Part shown: piece after piece, positions 1 to 8,284 of the stretch
Position numbering within the stretch: position 1 is the first letter of the stretch
How the letters are laid out: the number at the start of each line of letters is the position of its first letter
Origin: an uncultured Bacilli bacterium
GTDB lineage: Bacteria > Bacillota_I > Bacilli_A > RF39 > UBA660
DNA: 39,177 nucleotides
Assembly: GCA_944332265.1 (NCBI GenBank)
Contig: CALVJQ010000013.1
Coordinates: forward strand, 1-39,177
Reading direction: 5' to 3'
Notes under the pieces: generated by a model
Told to the model about the DNA's origin: nothing
What the model saw: the letters and a program-made list of their open reading frames with translations, nothing else
The model's database searches: none
Made by a program: the position numbers and the translations under genes

Positions 1-28
1 GGAGTTCAGACGTGTGCTCTTCCGATCT
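1..28. other. Illumina TruSeq adapter remnant
   Basis: Bases 1-28 read as the reverse complement of the standard Illumina read-2 adapter, which begins AGATCGGAAGAGCACACG; the window ends this block with GCTCTTCCGATCT. It is untrimmed library sequence and not genomic. Genuine sequence starts at base 29, and this is a contig end. Confidence 0.97.
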
Positions 29-90
29 TATATTATATAGTATTAATTATTAGTTATATTAAATAACTATTTATTTTCATATTTCTTTGG

Positions 91-119
91 TTGTAATTAT
101 GAAATATGTAAGGTATAAT
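91..119 (+). promoter_or_regulatory. Putative sigma-A promoter of tig
   Basis: TTGTAA (91-96), a 17-base spacer and a perfect TATAAT (114-119) lie 27 bases before the chosen tig start. The AT-rich DNA before it (29-90) also holds a 7-bp inverted repeat (TAGTTAT 51-57 / ATAACTA 63-69), possibly a weak terminator of a gene beyond the contig end. Confidence 0.5.
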
Positions 120-146
120 ATTGAAAGCGAAAGGAAGAAGTGGAAA

Positions 147-1400
147 ATGAAAAATGTACACGATATAGAAATTGAAATTAAAGGTAAAGAATGGGAAGAA
201 ATATTAGATTCTACTTTTAAGAAAAAAAATAAAGATTTAAAAGTAGATGGTTTTAGAAAAGGTAAATGTCCTAAGAATATTTATTTACAAAAATTTGGTA
301 TTGAATCTCTTTATATGGATGCAGTTGATGTAGCTTGTGGTAAAGCTTATACTGATGCTTTAAGAGAAAATAATTTATTACCTGTTTGTGAACCAAAAAT
401 GGATGTAAAAGAAATTGATAAAGATCATGTTAAATTTACTTTTACAATTATTACTAGACCTGAAGTTAAGTTAGGTAAGTATAAAGATTTAGGTGTTAAA
501 AAAGATGAAGTAAAAGTAAGTAAGAAAGAAATCGATGCTGAAGTGGCTAGATTGTGTTCAAGATTCGCTGAAATTGTAGTTAAAGAAAATGGCGAAGTTT
601 TAGAAGGAAATACAGCTGTTATTGATTTTGAAGGATTTGTTGATGGTGAAGTTTTAGAAGGCGGTAATGGTTCTAATTATCCATTAGAGATCGGTTCTCA
701 TACTTTTATTCCTGGTTTTGAAGAAGGACTTGTAGGAATGAAGGTAGGAGAAACTAAGGAATTAAATTTAAAATTCCCTAGTGAGTATACTAAAGAATTA
801 GCTAATAAAGATGTTAAATTTAAAGTTACAGTAAGAGAAATTAAAGAGAGAGTTTTACCTGAATTAAATAAGGATTTTTATGCTGATTTAGGATATGAAG
901 ATATTGAAACTGAAGAAGACTTTAGAAAAGAAGTAAAAAAAGTTATTGAAGAAAGAAAAAAAGAAGAAGTTAAAAATAAATATTTAGATGATGTTTTAGA
1001 AGCAGCATCTAAGAATATGGAAGTTTCAATTAATCCAGAAATAATTGATGATGAAATTCATAGAATGATTAATCAATTTGGCGATCAATTAAGAATGCAA
1101 GGTTTATCAGTAGATCAATACTTACAATTTACTGGATTAAGTCATGAAGATTTGCATAAGCAAATGGAACCAGAAGCTACAAAAAGAGTTAGATATCGTT
1201 ATTTAATTGAAGAAGTTGCTAATGCTGAAAAGATTGAAATTAGTGATGAAGATGCTAATAGTGAAGCTTTAGATATGGCTGCAAATTATGATGTTAGCAA
1301 AGAAGAATTCTTAACTCATTTTGGTGGTTTAGAAGTTGTTAAATACGATATGAGAATGCGTAAAGCATTAGAAATCTTAGGTGGTGAAGAAATTAAGTAA
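147..1400 (+). CDS. tig: Trigger factor, ribosome-associated chaperone/prolyl isomerase
   Basis: Trigger factor binds the ribosome at the peptide exit and folds nascent chains. The 417-residue product has the N-terminal ribosome-binding domain with the signature GFRKGKCPK at about residues 35-43. An FKBP-type isomerase domain follows at about 150-230 (VIDFEGFVDGE, then IPGFEEGLVGMKVGE), and then the charged helical C-terminal chaperone arms. The frame is open further upstream from a TTG at 87, but that would add 20 residues foreign to the family and overlap the promoter. The ATG at 147 has an AAGGAAG site about 10 bases ahead and gives the usual protein start. It is followed by its own terminator. 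In Bacillus tig also sits just before clpX and the lon genes, and lon is two genes downstream here. Identity is secure. Confidence 0.97.
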   Translation: MKNVHDIEIEIKGKEWEEILDSTFKKKNKDLKVDGFRKGKCPKNIYLQKFGIESLYMDAVDVACGKAYTDALRENNLLPVCEPKMDVKEIDKDHVKFTFTIITRPEVKLGKYKDLGVKKDEVKVSKKEIDAEVARLCSRFAEIVVKENGEVLEGNTAVIDFEGFVDGEVLEGGNGSNYPLEIGSHTFIPGFEEGLVGMKVGETKELNLKFPSEYTKELANKDVKFKVTVREIKERVLPELNKDFYADLGYEDIETEEDFRKEVKKVIEERKKEEVKNKYLDDVLEAASKNMEVSINPEIIDDEIHRMINQFGDQLRMQGLSVDQYLQFTGLSHEDLHKQMEPEATKRVRYRYLIEEVANAEKIEISDEDANSEALDMAANYDVSKEEFLTHFGGLEVVKYDMRMRKALEILGGEEIK

Positions 1401-1425
1401 TTGAGTATTTCAATTACTTTTTTTT
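1398..1425 (+). terminator. Rho-independent terminator after tig
   Basis: Perfect 8-bp stem GTAATTGA (1398-1405) / TCAATTAC (1411-1418), loop GTATT, then seven T residues. The left arm begins within the tig stop codon. Confidence 0.9.
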
Positions 1426-1435
1426 ATGAAAAATA

Positions 1436-1444
1436 TGTTATAAT
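1436..1444 (+). promoter_or_regulatory. Extended -10 promoter
   Basis: TGTTATAAT, an extended -10 element with no clear -35 box, lies 11 bases beyond the tig terminator and 30 bases before the next start codon. The same layout recurs across the window. Confidence 0.6.
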
Positions 1445-1474
1445 AATATTATTAATAATATATAGGTGATTTTG

Positions 1475-2557
1475 ATGGCAAAAAAGAAGACAATAAAAAA
1501 AGATAATAAAGAAGTAGTAAAAAATAAAGAGTTTATTAAAGTTCAAGATGAAATAAATAAAGAATTAGTTAAAGAAAAAAAGGATATTGAAAAAAAGAAG
1601 AAAAGTAATGGAACTTATTTGTTTATAAAAGCTTTTTTAAATAAGATTAAAGAAGATAAGTTGTATTTATTTTCGTTTATTATTACTGTAGCTTTTTTAT
1701 GTATTTTTTCTTTTAATAAGTTAAAAGAAACAGAAGGCTATTATGATCGCAAAGAAAATACGGAAACTAATGAAAAGGGTGTTACACCAACGGTAGATAC
1801 AAATTTAAATAAAAAAGATGAGGATGAAAAAGTAGAAGAAGAATTAAATATAGATGACTATATTGGAATATATTCTCGTGAGATTACTATGTCATCGCCA
1901 ATAGTTTTAAATGATACTTGCAGTATTTCGACTTATAAGTTGGTTTATCAAATAAAGAAAGATGAAACAATTACAAAGTATTTAGTTAATGATTGCTTAG
2001 GTACAGTTCTTATGTGGAATGCGAAGTTACAATATGTAACAAGTGGAGGAGCTAGATATATTAGTGCTAATGAAATTAATTATTTGTTTTCAGCTACTAA
2101 TATGAGGGAAGTTGATGGTGAAACCTATAAAAAAGATGAAAGTATTAAATCACTTAAAGAAGAATTAAAGATTAAAGATATTGATATTACTTTTGATAAA
2201 GATAATATTATATTAGCAACTAATGAGGATTTAATTTTATTAAAAGGAAATGTTATTGTTTATCAATTGAAAGATAAATATACAAATAATGGGGGAGACT
2301 TAGAGAAGAGAGTATATAAAAGTAAAGAAGATATGACATATAAATTTATTGTTTTTACAAATAATGAGGAGAAAGTATGTTATACGACAGAAGAAATTAG
2401 TAATGAAGATTTTACTGATGGAGATTTATATAAAATTTATTCAATTAAATATAATAGAAAAAAAGAATCTTTTGATGATTCACAAGAATTAGTAACTCGT
2501 CTTAAGAGTGCAGGTTGTGATGTATATGAAGAAGATTTGAAATTATTACAAGAATAA
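1475..2557 (+). CDS. Membrane-anchored extracytoplasmic protein of unknown function
   Basis: I do not recognise a family in this 360-residue product. The first about 60 residues are very Lys/Glu-rich and probably cytoplasmic. One hydrophobic helix (LYLFSFIITVAFLCIFSF, about residues 64-81) follows, then an acidic linker and a C-terminal domain of about 230 residues predicted outside the membrane. That domain has four cysteines (in NDTCSIS, VNDCLG, EKVCYTT and SAGCDVY), which could pair as disulfides. The GTG at 1466 is open in frame, but the ATG at 1475 has AGGTGAT five bases upstream and is preferred. It is a single-gene unit between terminators at 1398 and 2610. The location between tig and lon suggests nothing specific about function. 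Confidence 0.75.
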   Translation: MAKKKTIKKDNKEVVKNKEFIKVQDEINKELVKEKKDIEKKKKSNGTYLFIKAFLNKIKEDKLYLFSFIITVAFLCIFSFNKLKETEGYYDRKENTETNEKGVTPTVDTNLNKKDEDEKVEEELNIDDYIGIYSREITMSSPIVLNDTCSISTYKLVYQIKKDETITKYLVNDCLGTVLMWNAKLQYVTSGGARYISANEINYLFSATNMREVDGETYKKDESIKSLKEELKIKDIDITFDKDNIILATNEDLILLKGNVIVYQLKDKYTNNGGDLEKRVYKSKEDMTYKFIVFTNNEEKVCYTTEEISNEDFTDGDLYKIYSIKYNRKKESFDDSQELVTRLKSAGCDVYEEDLKLLQE

Positions 2558-2609
2558 TTAGTAATAAATATAATTTATACGATTTATAAAATGATTTTAT
2601 GGATAAGGA

Positions 2610-2643
2610 AATAACGAAAATGAGAAAATTCGTTATTTTTTTT
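2610..2643 (+). terminator. Rho-independent terminator
   Basis: Perfect 9-bp stem AATAACGAA (2610-2618) / TTCGTTATT (2629-2637) with a 10-base loop and a T tract. It closes the 1475-2557 unit. Confidence 0.85.
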
Positions 2644-2663
2644 GTAAAATTCCGTAAAATTGA

Positions 2664-2692
2664 TAGACAAAAAAAACAGAAGTATATATAAT
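2664..2692 (+). promoter_or_regulatory. Putative sigma-A promoter of lon
   Basis: TAGACA (2664-2669), a 17-base spacer and TATAAT (2687-2692), 31 bases before the lon ATG. No CIRCE-like heat-shock operator is visible around it. Confidence 0.6.
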
Positions 2693-2723
2693 AATTTTTA
2701 TGTTAATCTTGAGGAGGCGAAAC

Positions 2724-5045
2724 ATGAAAAATAATTTACCTGTAATGCTTCTAAAAAAAATAGTCCTTTTACCTTTTCAGGATGTTAGACTTGATTTAAA
2801 TAATGATATTAGTAATAAAGTAATAGATTTAGCATTGAATAAGCATGGGGGAGAAATTTTGATTGTTTGCCCAATTGATCCTTATGAAGAAGCTCCAGAT
2901 GTATCTGATTTACCAGCAGTAGGAGTAGTAGGGAAAATTAAAAGTAAGTTAGAATTACCTAATGGTAATTTAAGAATTGTAGTTAGTGGATATAAAAGAG
3001 TTAAAATCTTAGAGTATGTTAATGAAATTTCTGATGGTGATATTTTAAAAGCTCATACTATGGAAATTGAGTTGCCAAAATTTGATGAAGTTGAAGAAAC
3101 TACTTTGAGAAGAAAGATTTTAGAATTATTAAATGATTTTATTGAATGTTCTTCCGTTATTAGTAATAGTGTTTTATCTAGTATTAAAGATATAAATGAT
3201 ATTGATAAAGTAACTGATATTATCGTTTCTTTTATGCCATTTACAATAGAAAAGAAGCTTATGTATATGCAAGAAGTTAATCCGTTGCATAGAGCTAATG
3301 CTTTAGTTTATGATTTATCAGTGGAGTTGCAAATAGCACAATTAGATTTAAAATTAGACGATGCTTTAAGAGAAGATTTTGAACAAAATCAAAAAGAATT
3401 TGTTTTAAGAGAAAAATTAGAAGAAATAAAAAAAGAATTAGGGGAAATGGATTTTAAAGATGAGCTGATTGGTGATTATTTAGAAAGAATAAATAATTTA
3501 AAATGTGATGGGCAACTAAAGAATAGATTGGTAAATGAAGTTAAAAAATTAGATTATACTAACGAAGCTAGTCCAGAAGTAAGTACAATTCGTAATTATT
3601 TAGATTTGGTATTGAATTTGCCTTTTGGTATTTATAGTGAAGATGAAACTGATTTAGATGTTATTAAAAAAAGTTTAGATAATACGCATTATGCTTTAGA
3701 TAAAGTAAAAGATCGTATTATTGAGTATATAGCTGTTAAGACGCGTAATAAGAATTTAAGAAGTCCTATTATATGTTTGGTTGGTCCTCCTGGAGTTGGT
3801 AAAACATCTTTAGCGATGGGAATTGCTTCTAGTTTAAAGAAAGAATTTTATAAAATTAGTGTTGGTGGTTTAAATGATAGTGCTGAATTAAATGGACATC
3901 GTCGTACTTATATTGGAGCTAGTCCAGGAAAAATAATTCAAGCGCTAGAAAAATGTGGAACTAGTAATCCTTTATTATTAATTGATGAAATAGATAAGAT
4001 GGTAAAAGATTACAAAGGAGACCCAGCATCGGTTTTATTAGATATTTTAGATCCTGAACAAAATGGAAGGTTTATTGATAATTATGTAGAAGAACCTTTT
4101 GATTTATCTCAAGTTATGTTTATTTTAACTGCTAATTATGAAGAAGATATTCCCGAAGCTTTATATGATCGTTTAGAAATTATTGAGCTTTCTAGTTATA
4201 CAGAATTTGAAAAATTAGATATTGCAAAGGAATATTTAATTCCAATGATATATCAAGAACATTTGGTTTGTAGTAAAGAAATAAAATTTAGTAATGATAT
4301 TATTATGGAAATTATTAATCGTTATACTAAAGAAGCTGGAGTTCGTGATTTACAACGTAATTTAAGTACTATTGTTAGAAAAATAGTTACTAAATCTGTT
4401 AAAGAAGCTAATTCTCCAATAAAAGTAATTGTTAAGAAAAGTGATTTACAAAAATATTTAGGACCATATAAATATGATATTGGGAATGATGCTTTATCGC
4501 AGAATGTTGGGTTAGTTAACGCTTTAGCTTATACACCAATGGGTGGAGTTGTTTTACCGATTGAAGTAACAATGTATGATGGTAAAGGAGAATTTAAAGT
4601 TACAGGAATGCTTGGTCAATCAATGGACGAATCGGTTAGTGTAGCTTTAAGTTATATAAAGAGTAAAAAGGATGAATTTGAAGTTAATGATTATTACTTT
4701 ACTAATAAGGATATTCATATTCATTTTTTAGAAGGAGCAGTAAAAAAAGATGGACCTTCAGCAGGAGTTTCTATTACTACTTCATTATTGAGTTTATTTT
4801 TAAAAAAAGAAGTACCACGAAATATTGCAATGACAGGAGAAATTTCATTACGTGGAGATATTTTAAAAGTTGGTGGTTTGAAAGAAAAAATAATTGGAGC
4901 TTATAATGATGGAATTAAGAAAATCTTTGTTCCATATAGTAATTCTTGTGATTTAGAAGAAATTCCTAAAATAGTTAAAGATGAAATAAAAATAGTCTTA
5001 GTTAAGAATTATAAAGAAATATTTAAAGCAATTTTTAGTAATTAA
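2724..5045 (+). CDS. lon: ATP-dependent Lon protease (LonA type)
   Basis: Cytoplasmic AAA+ serine protease that degrades misfolded and regulatory proteins. The 773-residue product has the full LonA layout. There is an N-terminal LON substrate domain, a coiled helical linker, an AAA+ module with Walker A GPPGVGKTS and Walker B LLLIDEIDK, and a C-terminal S16 peptidase. The peptidase has catalytic Ser in KKDGPSAGVS and catalytic Lys in GGLKEKIIGA. Length is that of LonA (about 770-800); LonB is membrane-anchored and shorter. The ATG at 2724 follows GAGGAGG (2711-2717) and replaces an open TTG/ATG extension at 2700 that overlaps the leader. It has its own promoter and terminator. Confidence 0.98.
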   Translation: MKNNLPVMLLKKIVLLPFQDVRLDLNNDISNKVIDLALNKHGGEILIVCPIDPYEEAPDVSDLPAVGVVGKIKSKLELPNGNLRIVVSGYKRVKILEYVNEISDGDILKAHTMEIELPKFDEVEETTLRRKILELLNDFIECSSVISNSVLSSIKDINDIDKVTDIIVSFMPFTIEKKLMYMQEVNPLHRANALVYDLSVELQIAQLDLKLDDALREDFEQNQKEFVLREKLEEIKKELGEMDFKDELIGDYLERINNLKCDGQLKNRLVNEVKKLDYTNEASPEVSTIRNYLDLVLNLPFGIYSEDETDLDVIKKSLDNTHYALDKVKDRIIEYIAVKTRNKNLRSPIICLVGPPGVGKTSLAMGIASSLKKEFYKISVGGLNDSAELNGHRRTYIGASPGKIIQALEKCGTSNPLLLIDEIDKMVKDYKGDPASVLLDILDPEQNGRFIDNYVEEPFDLSQVMFILTANYEEDIPEALYDRLEIIELSSYTEFEKLDIAKEYLIPMIYQEHLVCSKEIKFSNDIIMEIINRYTKEAGVRDLQRNLSTIVRKIVTKSVKEANSPIKVIVKKSDLQKYLGPYKYDIGNDALSQNVGLVNALAYTPMGGVVLPIEVTMYDGKGEFKVTGMLGQSMDESVSVALSYIKSKKDEFEVNDYYFTNKDIHIHFLEGAVKKDGPSAGVSITTSLLSLFLKKEVPRNIAMTGEISLRGDILKVGGLKEKIIGAYNDGIKKIFVPYSNSCDLEEIPKIVKDEIKIVLVKNYKEIFKAIFSN

Positions 5046-5059
5046 AAATTGTTTTTTTT
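5029..5059 (+). terminator. Terminator overlapping the lon stop codon
   Basis: Stem CAATTTTTA (5029-5037) / TAAAAATTG (5043-5051) with loop GTAAT and eight T residues. The stem contains the last lon codons and the stop at 5043-5045. Confidence 0.8.
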
Positions 5060-5086
5060 CATATTTTTTATTAGGAGGCTATTGTG

Positions 5087-5731
5087 ATGAGACATATTAT
5101 ACCTTTTAGCAAAGAAATTGTATTTAAAACAAATATTGCTACTATTACCAGTATTTCTTTAGAACATGAAGAAAAAATATTTGATGGTGAAGTTAATGGA
5201 GATTTTATTATTTTTGGGGATTATAAAGTACATAGTGATACAACAGAAAAAGAATTATTTAAATATCGTTTACCTTTTACGACTTTAATTCCTGATAATA
5301 TTATAAAAGACTCTGTTAAGATTGAAATTGTTGATTTTAATTATGAAATAATTGATAAGGATGTTTTAAAAGTAGATATTTCTTTTTCCTTAGAAGGAAA
5401 TTTAAAAGAAGAGGTTGAAATGGTTGAAGAAGATAGAAAGTATGAAAAAGAACTTGATCAATTTTTAGATAATATTATAGAAAAAGAAGAAGATATTAAA
5501 GAAGTAAGAGAAGATAAAGAAGAAATAAATGAACCACAAGAAATAGAAGTAAAAAAAGAAGATAAAGATGAATATATTACTTATCATATACATATTGTAA
5601 AGGAAGAGGAAACAATAGAAGTTATTATGAAAACTTATGGAGTAAGTCTTGATTATTTAAAAGAATATAATGATATTTCAAATATTAATGTAGGAGATAA
5701 GATTATTATTCCCCAAGTTAAGGATGAATAG
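5087..5731 (+). CDS. spoVID: SpoVID-like spore coat morphogenesis protein (SPOCS + LysM)
   Basis: In Bacillus, SpoVID sits on the forespore surface and helps the coat encase it, working with SpoIVA and SafA. The 214-residue product has an N-terminal beta-rich domain (about 1-105) with the spacing of SPOCS domains: an ISLEHEEKIFDGEVNGDF region, a FGDY turn, LPFTTLIPD, and IVDFNYEII. A long Glu/Lys-rich linker (about 106-163) follows, then a C-terminal LysM domain (about 164-214: YHIHIVKEEETIEVIMKTYG through VGDKIIIPQ). Bacillus SpoVID is about 575 residues, so the middle region is mostly missing. ATG 5087 has AGGAGG eight bases ahead; GTG 5084 is the alternative. Overlap with a ysxE-like gene matches the Bacillus spoVID-ysxE pair, the strongest support for the name. 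Confidence 0.78.
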   Translation: MRHIIPFSKEIVFKTNIATITSISLEHEEKIFDGEVNGDFIIFGDYKVHSDTTEKELFKYRLPFTTLIPDNIIKDSVKIEIVDFNYEIIDKDVLKVDISFSLEGNLKEEVEMVEEDRKYEKELDQFLDNIIEKEEDIKEVREDKEEINEPQEIEVKKEDKDEYITYHIHIVKEEETIEVIMKTYGVSLDYLKEYNDISNINVGDKIIIPQVKDE

Positions 5732-6596
5732 AAGTTTAGATGTTTTTATTAAATTATATAAACCATATGAAATTAGAAGAATTAATAGTGTTTATGTATT
5801 TAAGACAATGAATGGTAATTATGTATGTAAATGTAATCCTAAGATTGATTATAATAAGTTATATAATTATTTATATAGTAGGGGATTTAATTATTTACCT
5901 ATATTATCATTAGATAGTAGAGATGATATGGCTGTTTTTAATTATGAAGATGATGTTGTAATTGATACTTATCAAAAAGGTGTTGATTTGATTAAACTAG
6001 TTGCTTTATTGCATTTAAAAACTAGTTATTTTAAGAATATAACTAGTGATAAATATAAAGAAGTTTATGATAATATTACTAGTAATTTGAAGTATCTTGA
6101 TGATTTATATAATAAAATGTTTAATACCTTTTTATATGAAGATTACTTTGTACCAAGTCATTATTTATTTTTGCGTAATTTTAGTTTAGTATATAATGCT
6201 ATTCAATATAGTTTGAATGAACTTGATAATTGGTATTCTTTAATTAAAGATAAGAATCGAGAAAGAATAGTTTTAGTACATAATAATTTAAGATTAGATC
6301 ATTTATTAAAAAATAGTAATGAATATTTAATTAGTTGGGATAATTATACTTATGATACTCCAGTATTAGATTTATATCATTTTTATTTAAATGAGTGGAT
6401 GAATGTTGATTTTAAGAATATTTATAATGTTTATAACGATACTTTTAGTTTACTTGAAGAGGAAGATAAGTTATTTAAGATATTAATAAGTATTCCTTAT
6501 AAAATTGATTTAGGAGAAGATGAGTATTTAAATTGTCGTAAAGTAAGAGAAATGATTAATTATTTAAATAATTCTTGGAATTTTATTAGTACTTAG
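5724..6596 (+). CDS. ysxE: YsxE/CotS-like spore coat protein, degenerate kinase fold
   Basis: The 290-residue product resembles the aminoglycoside-phosphotransferase-like family that includes YsxE and CotS, spore coat-associated proteins. The C-terminal lobe shows LVHNNLRLDHLL where active kinases have an H-G-D-x-x-x-x-N loop, then ISWDNYTYDTPVLDLYHFY where the family has a metal-binding D and a conserved D-L. The catalytic Asp position is Asn here, so phosphotransfer is doubtful; Bacillus YsxE, from memory, also departs from the motif. The start ATG overlaps the end of spoVID by 8 bases, with AAGG directly before it, so translation probably depends on coupling. Family assignment rests on these motifs plus synteny. 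Confidence 0.7.
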   Translation: MNRSLDVFIKLYKPYEIRRINSVYVFKTMNGNYVCKCNPKIDYNKLYNYLYSRGFNYLPILSLDSRDDMAVFNYEDDVVIDTYQKGVDLIKLVALLHLKTSYFKNITSDKYKEVYDNITSNLKYLDDLYNKMFNTFLYEDYFVPSHYLFLRNFSLVYNAIQYSLNELDNWYSLIKDKNRERIVLVHNNLRLDHLLKNSNEYLISWDNYTYDTPVLDLYHFYLNEWMNVDFKNIYNVYNDTFSLLEEEDKLFKILISIPYKIDLGEDEYLNCRKVREMINYLNNSWNFIST

Positions 6597-6791
6597 TATG
6601 GCCATAATAATTTAAAAAGACATATGAATAATAAAAAGCATTCAATTAAAAGAATTATAACATTAAAACGAAGTGGTAAAATTAGAGTAATAATAGTTTG
6701 ATAAAAGATTAGAATACTTAAAAAAAGAATTGAAAGAAGTAAAAATAGGGAGTTTTTAGGATACATAGAATCACCTATTATAAAATATGTT
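6597..6791 (+). other. ysxE 3' tail without a convincing gene
   Basis: No recognised gene is present. The ysxE reading frame continues open for 34 codons past its TAG stop to a TGA at 6699-6701. That stretch is strongly basic (for example NNKKHSIKRIITLKRSGKIR) and contains an ATG at 6624 with no clear ribosome-binding site. The terminator for ysxE comes only at 6792, so the stretch is probably transcribed. It could be a decayed C-terminal tail or chance open frame in AT-rich DNA. Confidence 0.3.
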
Positions 6792-6818
6792 AAAGAAACT
6801 TTAAATGTTTCTTTTTTT
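6792..6818 (+). terminator. Terminator of the spoVID-ysxE unit
   Basis: Perfect 8-bp stem AAAGAAAC (6792-6799) / GTTTCTTT (6807-6814), loop TTTAAAT, followed by T residues. Confidence 0.8.
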
Positions 6819-6858
6819 GTGATAATATATTATTAGAATAAAAGATATGGTGATTGAA

Positions 6859-7776
6859 ATGGGTAAGAGATTTTATATTTTATTATTTGTAATTATGAGT
6901 GCTTCAGCTTTATTACTTAGTTTATCTTATGCTAGCGAATCTGGGAGAAATGATGAAGTAGCTTTAGCGGAAATTAATAAAGATGAATATCGTGTTATCT
7001 TTTCTAATAGTAAAAAAGTAGATACAAAAGATAATAATAAAATAGAATTTGGAATAATTAATAAAAGTGATGAAATTAATAATTTTGCTTTGGTACTAAA
7101 TAGTGATGATAAAGTATTAGATGATTTATATTATTCTATTAATAGTGGAAGTAAAGAAACTGTTACTAATGGAATGATTAATTTAGGTGAAGTTCAAGCT
7201 TTTGGAACTGAGGGGGATTTTAATTTTTATAGTATTGAAATTAGTAGTAATAATGATTATGAATTTAATTTAGATGTTTTACCTGTTGATGTTAATTTAC
7301 TTAGTAGTTATATAAAAAGGAGTAAGCAAGTTTATTTAGATAGTGTAGGTAATATTCGTTATTATGGGGAAAATGTTAATAATTATTTAAATTATAATAA
7401 TCATTTATATCGTATTATAGGAATTGTTGATGGTAAAATTAAGTTGTTAGATACTACTGATAAAGGATTAGGTATTTTTAATGTTAGTGATCAATATCCT
7501 TCTTTAGATGATTATTTAAGTAGTTTTACTAATCGTAAATTAGAAGTGAATGAAGTGTTAAATAAACGTAGTTGGATGACTGAAATAAGGGATTATTGGC
7601 TTGTTGATAATAATAGTGATAATGTGTATGGGGCAACTGATACTGATGGAGTTATTTCAGTTATGAAAAATGTTGGTTTATATCGACGTAATGTAGTTAT
7701 ATTAGATGATATTTATAATGTAAGTAATGGTGATGGAACTATTCTTCATCCTTATGAGGTGACTTATGGTAGTTAG
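6859..7776 (+). CDS. Secreted or membrane-anchored protein with NNHLYRI domain
   Basis: The 305-residue product begins with a signal peptide or anchor (RFYILLFVIMSASALLLSLS, about residues 3-22). A beta-rich region of about 100 residues follows, then a domain starting at YLNYNNHLYRIIGIVDG and ending at NGDGTILHPYEV. The same start and end patterns occur in the product of 11028-12020, so the two share a domain common in secreted proteins of low-GC gut Firmicutes. I cannot give its function. The frame is open from ATG 6847, but GGTGAT directly before ATG 6859 decides the start. The gene overlaps the next by 11 bases, and the two probably form one operon ending at the hairpin at 8351. Confidence 0.7.
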   Translation: MGKRFYILLFVIMSASALLLSLSYASESGRNDEVALAEINKDEYRVIFSNSKKVDTKDNNKIEFGIINKSDEINNFALVLNSDDKVLDDLYYSINSGSKETVTNGMINLGEVQAFGTEGDFNFYSIEISSNNDYEFNLDVLPVDVNLLSSYIKRSKQVYLDSVGNIRYYGENVNNYLNYNNHLYRIIGIVDGKIKLLDTTDKGLGIFNVSDQYPSLDDYLSSFTNRKLEVNEVLNKRSWMTEIRDYWLVDNNSDNVYGATDTDGVISVMKNVGLYRRNVVILDDIYNVSNGDGTILHPYEVTYGS

Positions 7777-8284
7777 TAAGCAATTAAAAAAGCAAATAGT
7801 TATTGAAGTTGTAGCTTTAATTTTCTTAATAGGAGTTTTGATATATGCTTTTTTTGCAATTAAAAAGAATGAAGAAAATAAAGTAACTAATTTAGATGGA
7901 ATGGTCGTTGTAATTGATGATTCTAAAGTTACTAAATTAAAGGGATTATCTGATGGAGAAGGCTTAGAAGAAGATGGAACTACTTATACAATAACTAATA
8001 ATAATAAAAGAAAAGTTGATTATAAAGTAGTTATTTTTCCTGATATTCATGATGAAGAAGTATTAAAGCAAGTAAGAGTTAGTATTAATGATTTATATAT
8101 TGAAGATTTAACTGATTTAGAGAGGTTAAATGGTGGTTATATAATAGCTTCTAATTCTTTAGATTCAGGATTTACTGATATGTATTTAATTAAGTATTGG
8201 TATAAAGATAATAGTAATAAAGAGGTTTTAGAAGAAAATATTGAATTTGAATATCGTTTAGTTAAAGAATCTGGAGAGAAATAA
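7766..8284 (+). CDS. Small membrane-anchored extracytoplasmic protein, unknown
   Basis: A 172-residue product with one N-terminal membrane helix (IVIEVVALIFLIGVLIYAFF, about residues 10-29) and an outside domain of about 140 residues predicted to be beta-rich (GTTYTITNNNKRKVDYKVVI). That region has the look of immunoglobulin-like or TasA/camelysin-like sandwich strands, but the match is too weak to name. The ATG lies inside the end of the upstream secreted-protein gene, with GAGGTGA three bases ahead, so the pair is translationally coupled and likely works together at the cell surface. The 3' end overlaps the convergent ylbJ-like gene by 23 bases. Confidence 0.65.
   Translation: MVVSKQLKKQIVIEVVALIFLIGVLIYAFFAIKKNEENKVTNLDGMVVVIDDSKVTKLKGLSDGEGLEEDGTTYTITNNNKRKVDYKVVIFPDIHDEEVLKQVRVSINDLYIEDLTDLERLNGGYIIASNSLDSGFTDMYLIKYWYKDNSNKEVLEENIEFEYRLVKESGEK

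Noticed and set aside
6700-6837. Further open frame after the ysxE tail
   Set aside because: It runs through the terminator hairpin at 6792-6818 and lacks a start site.
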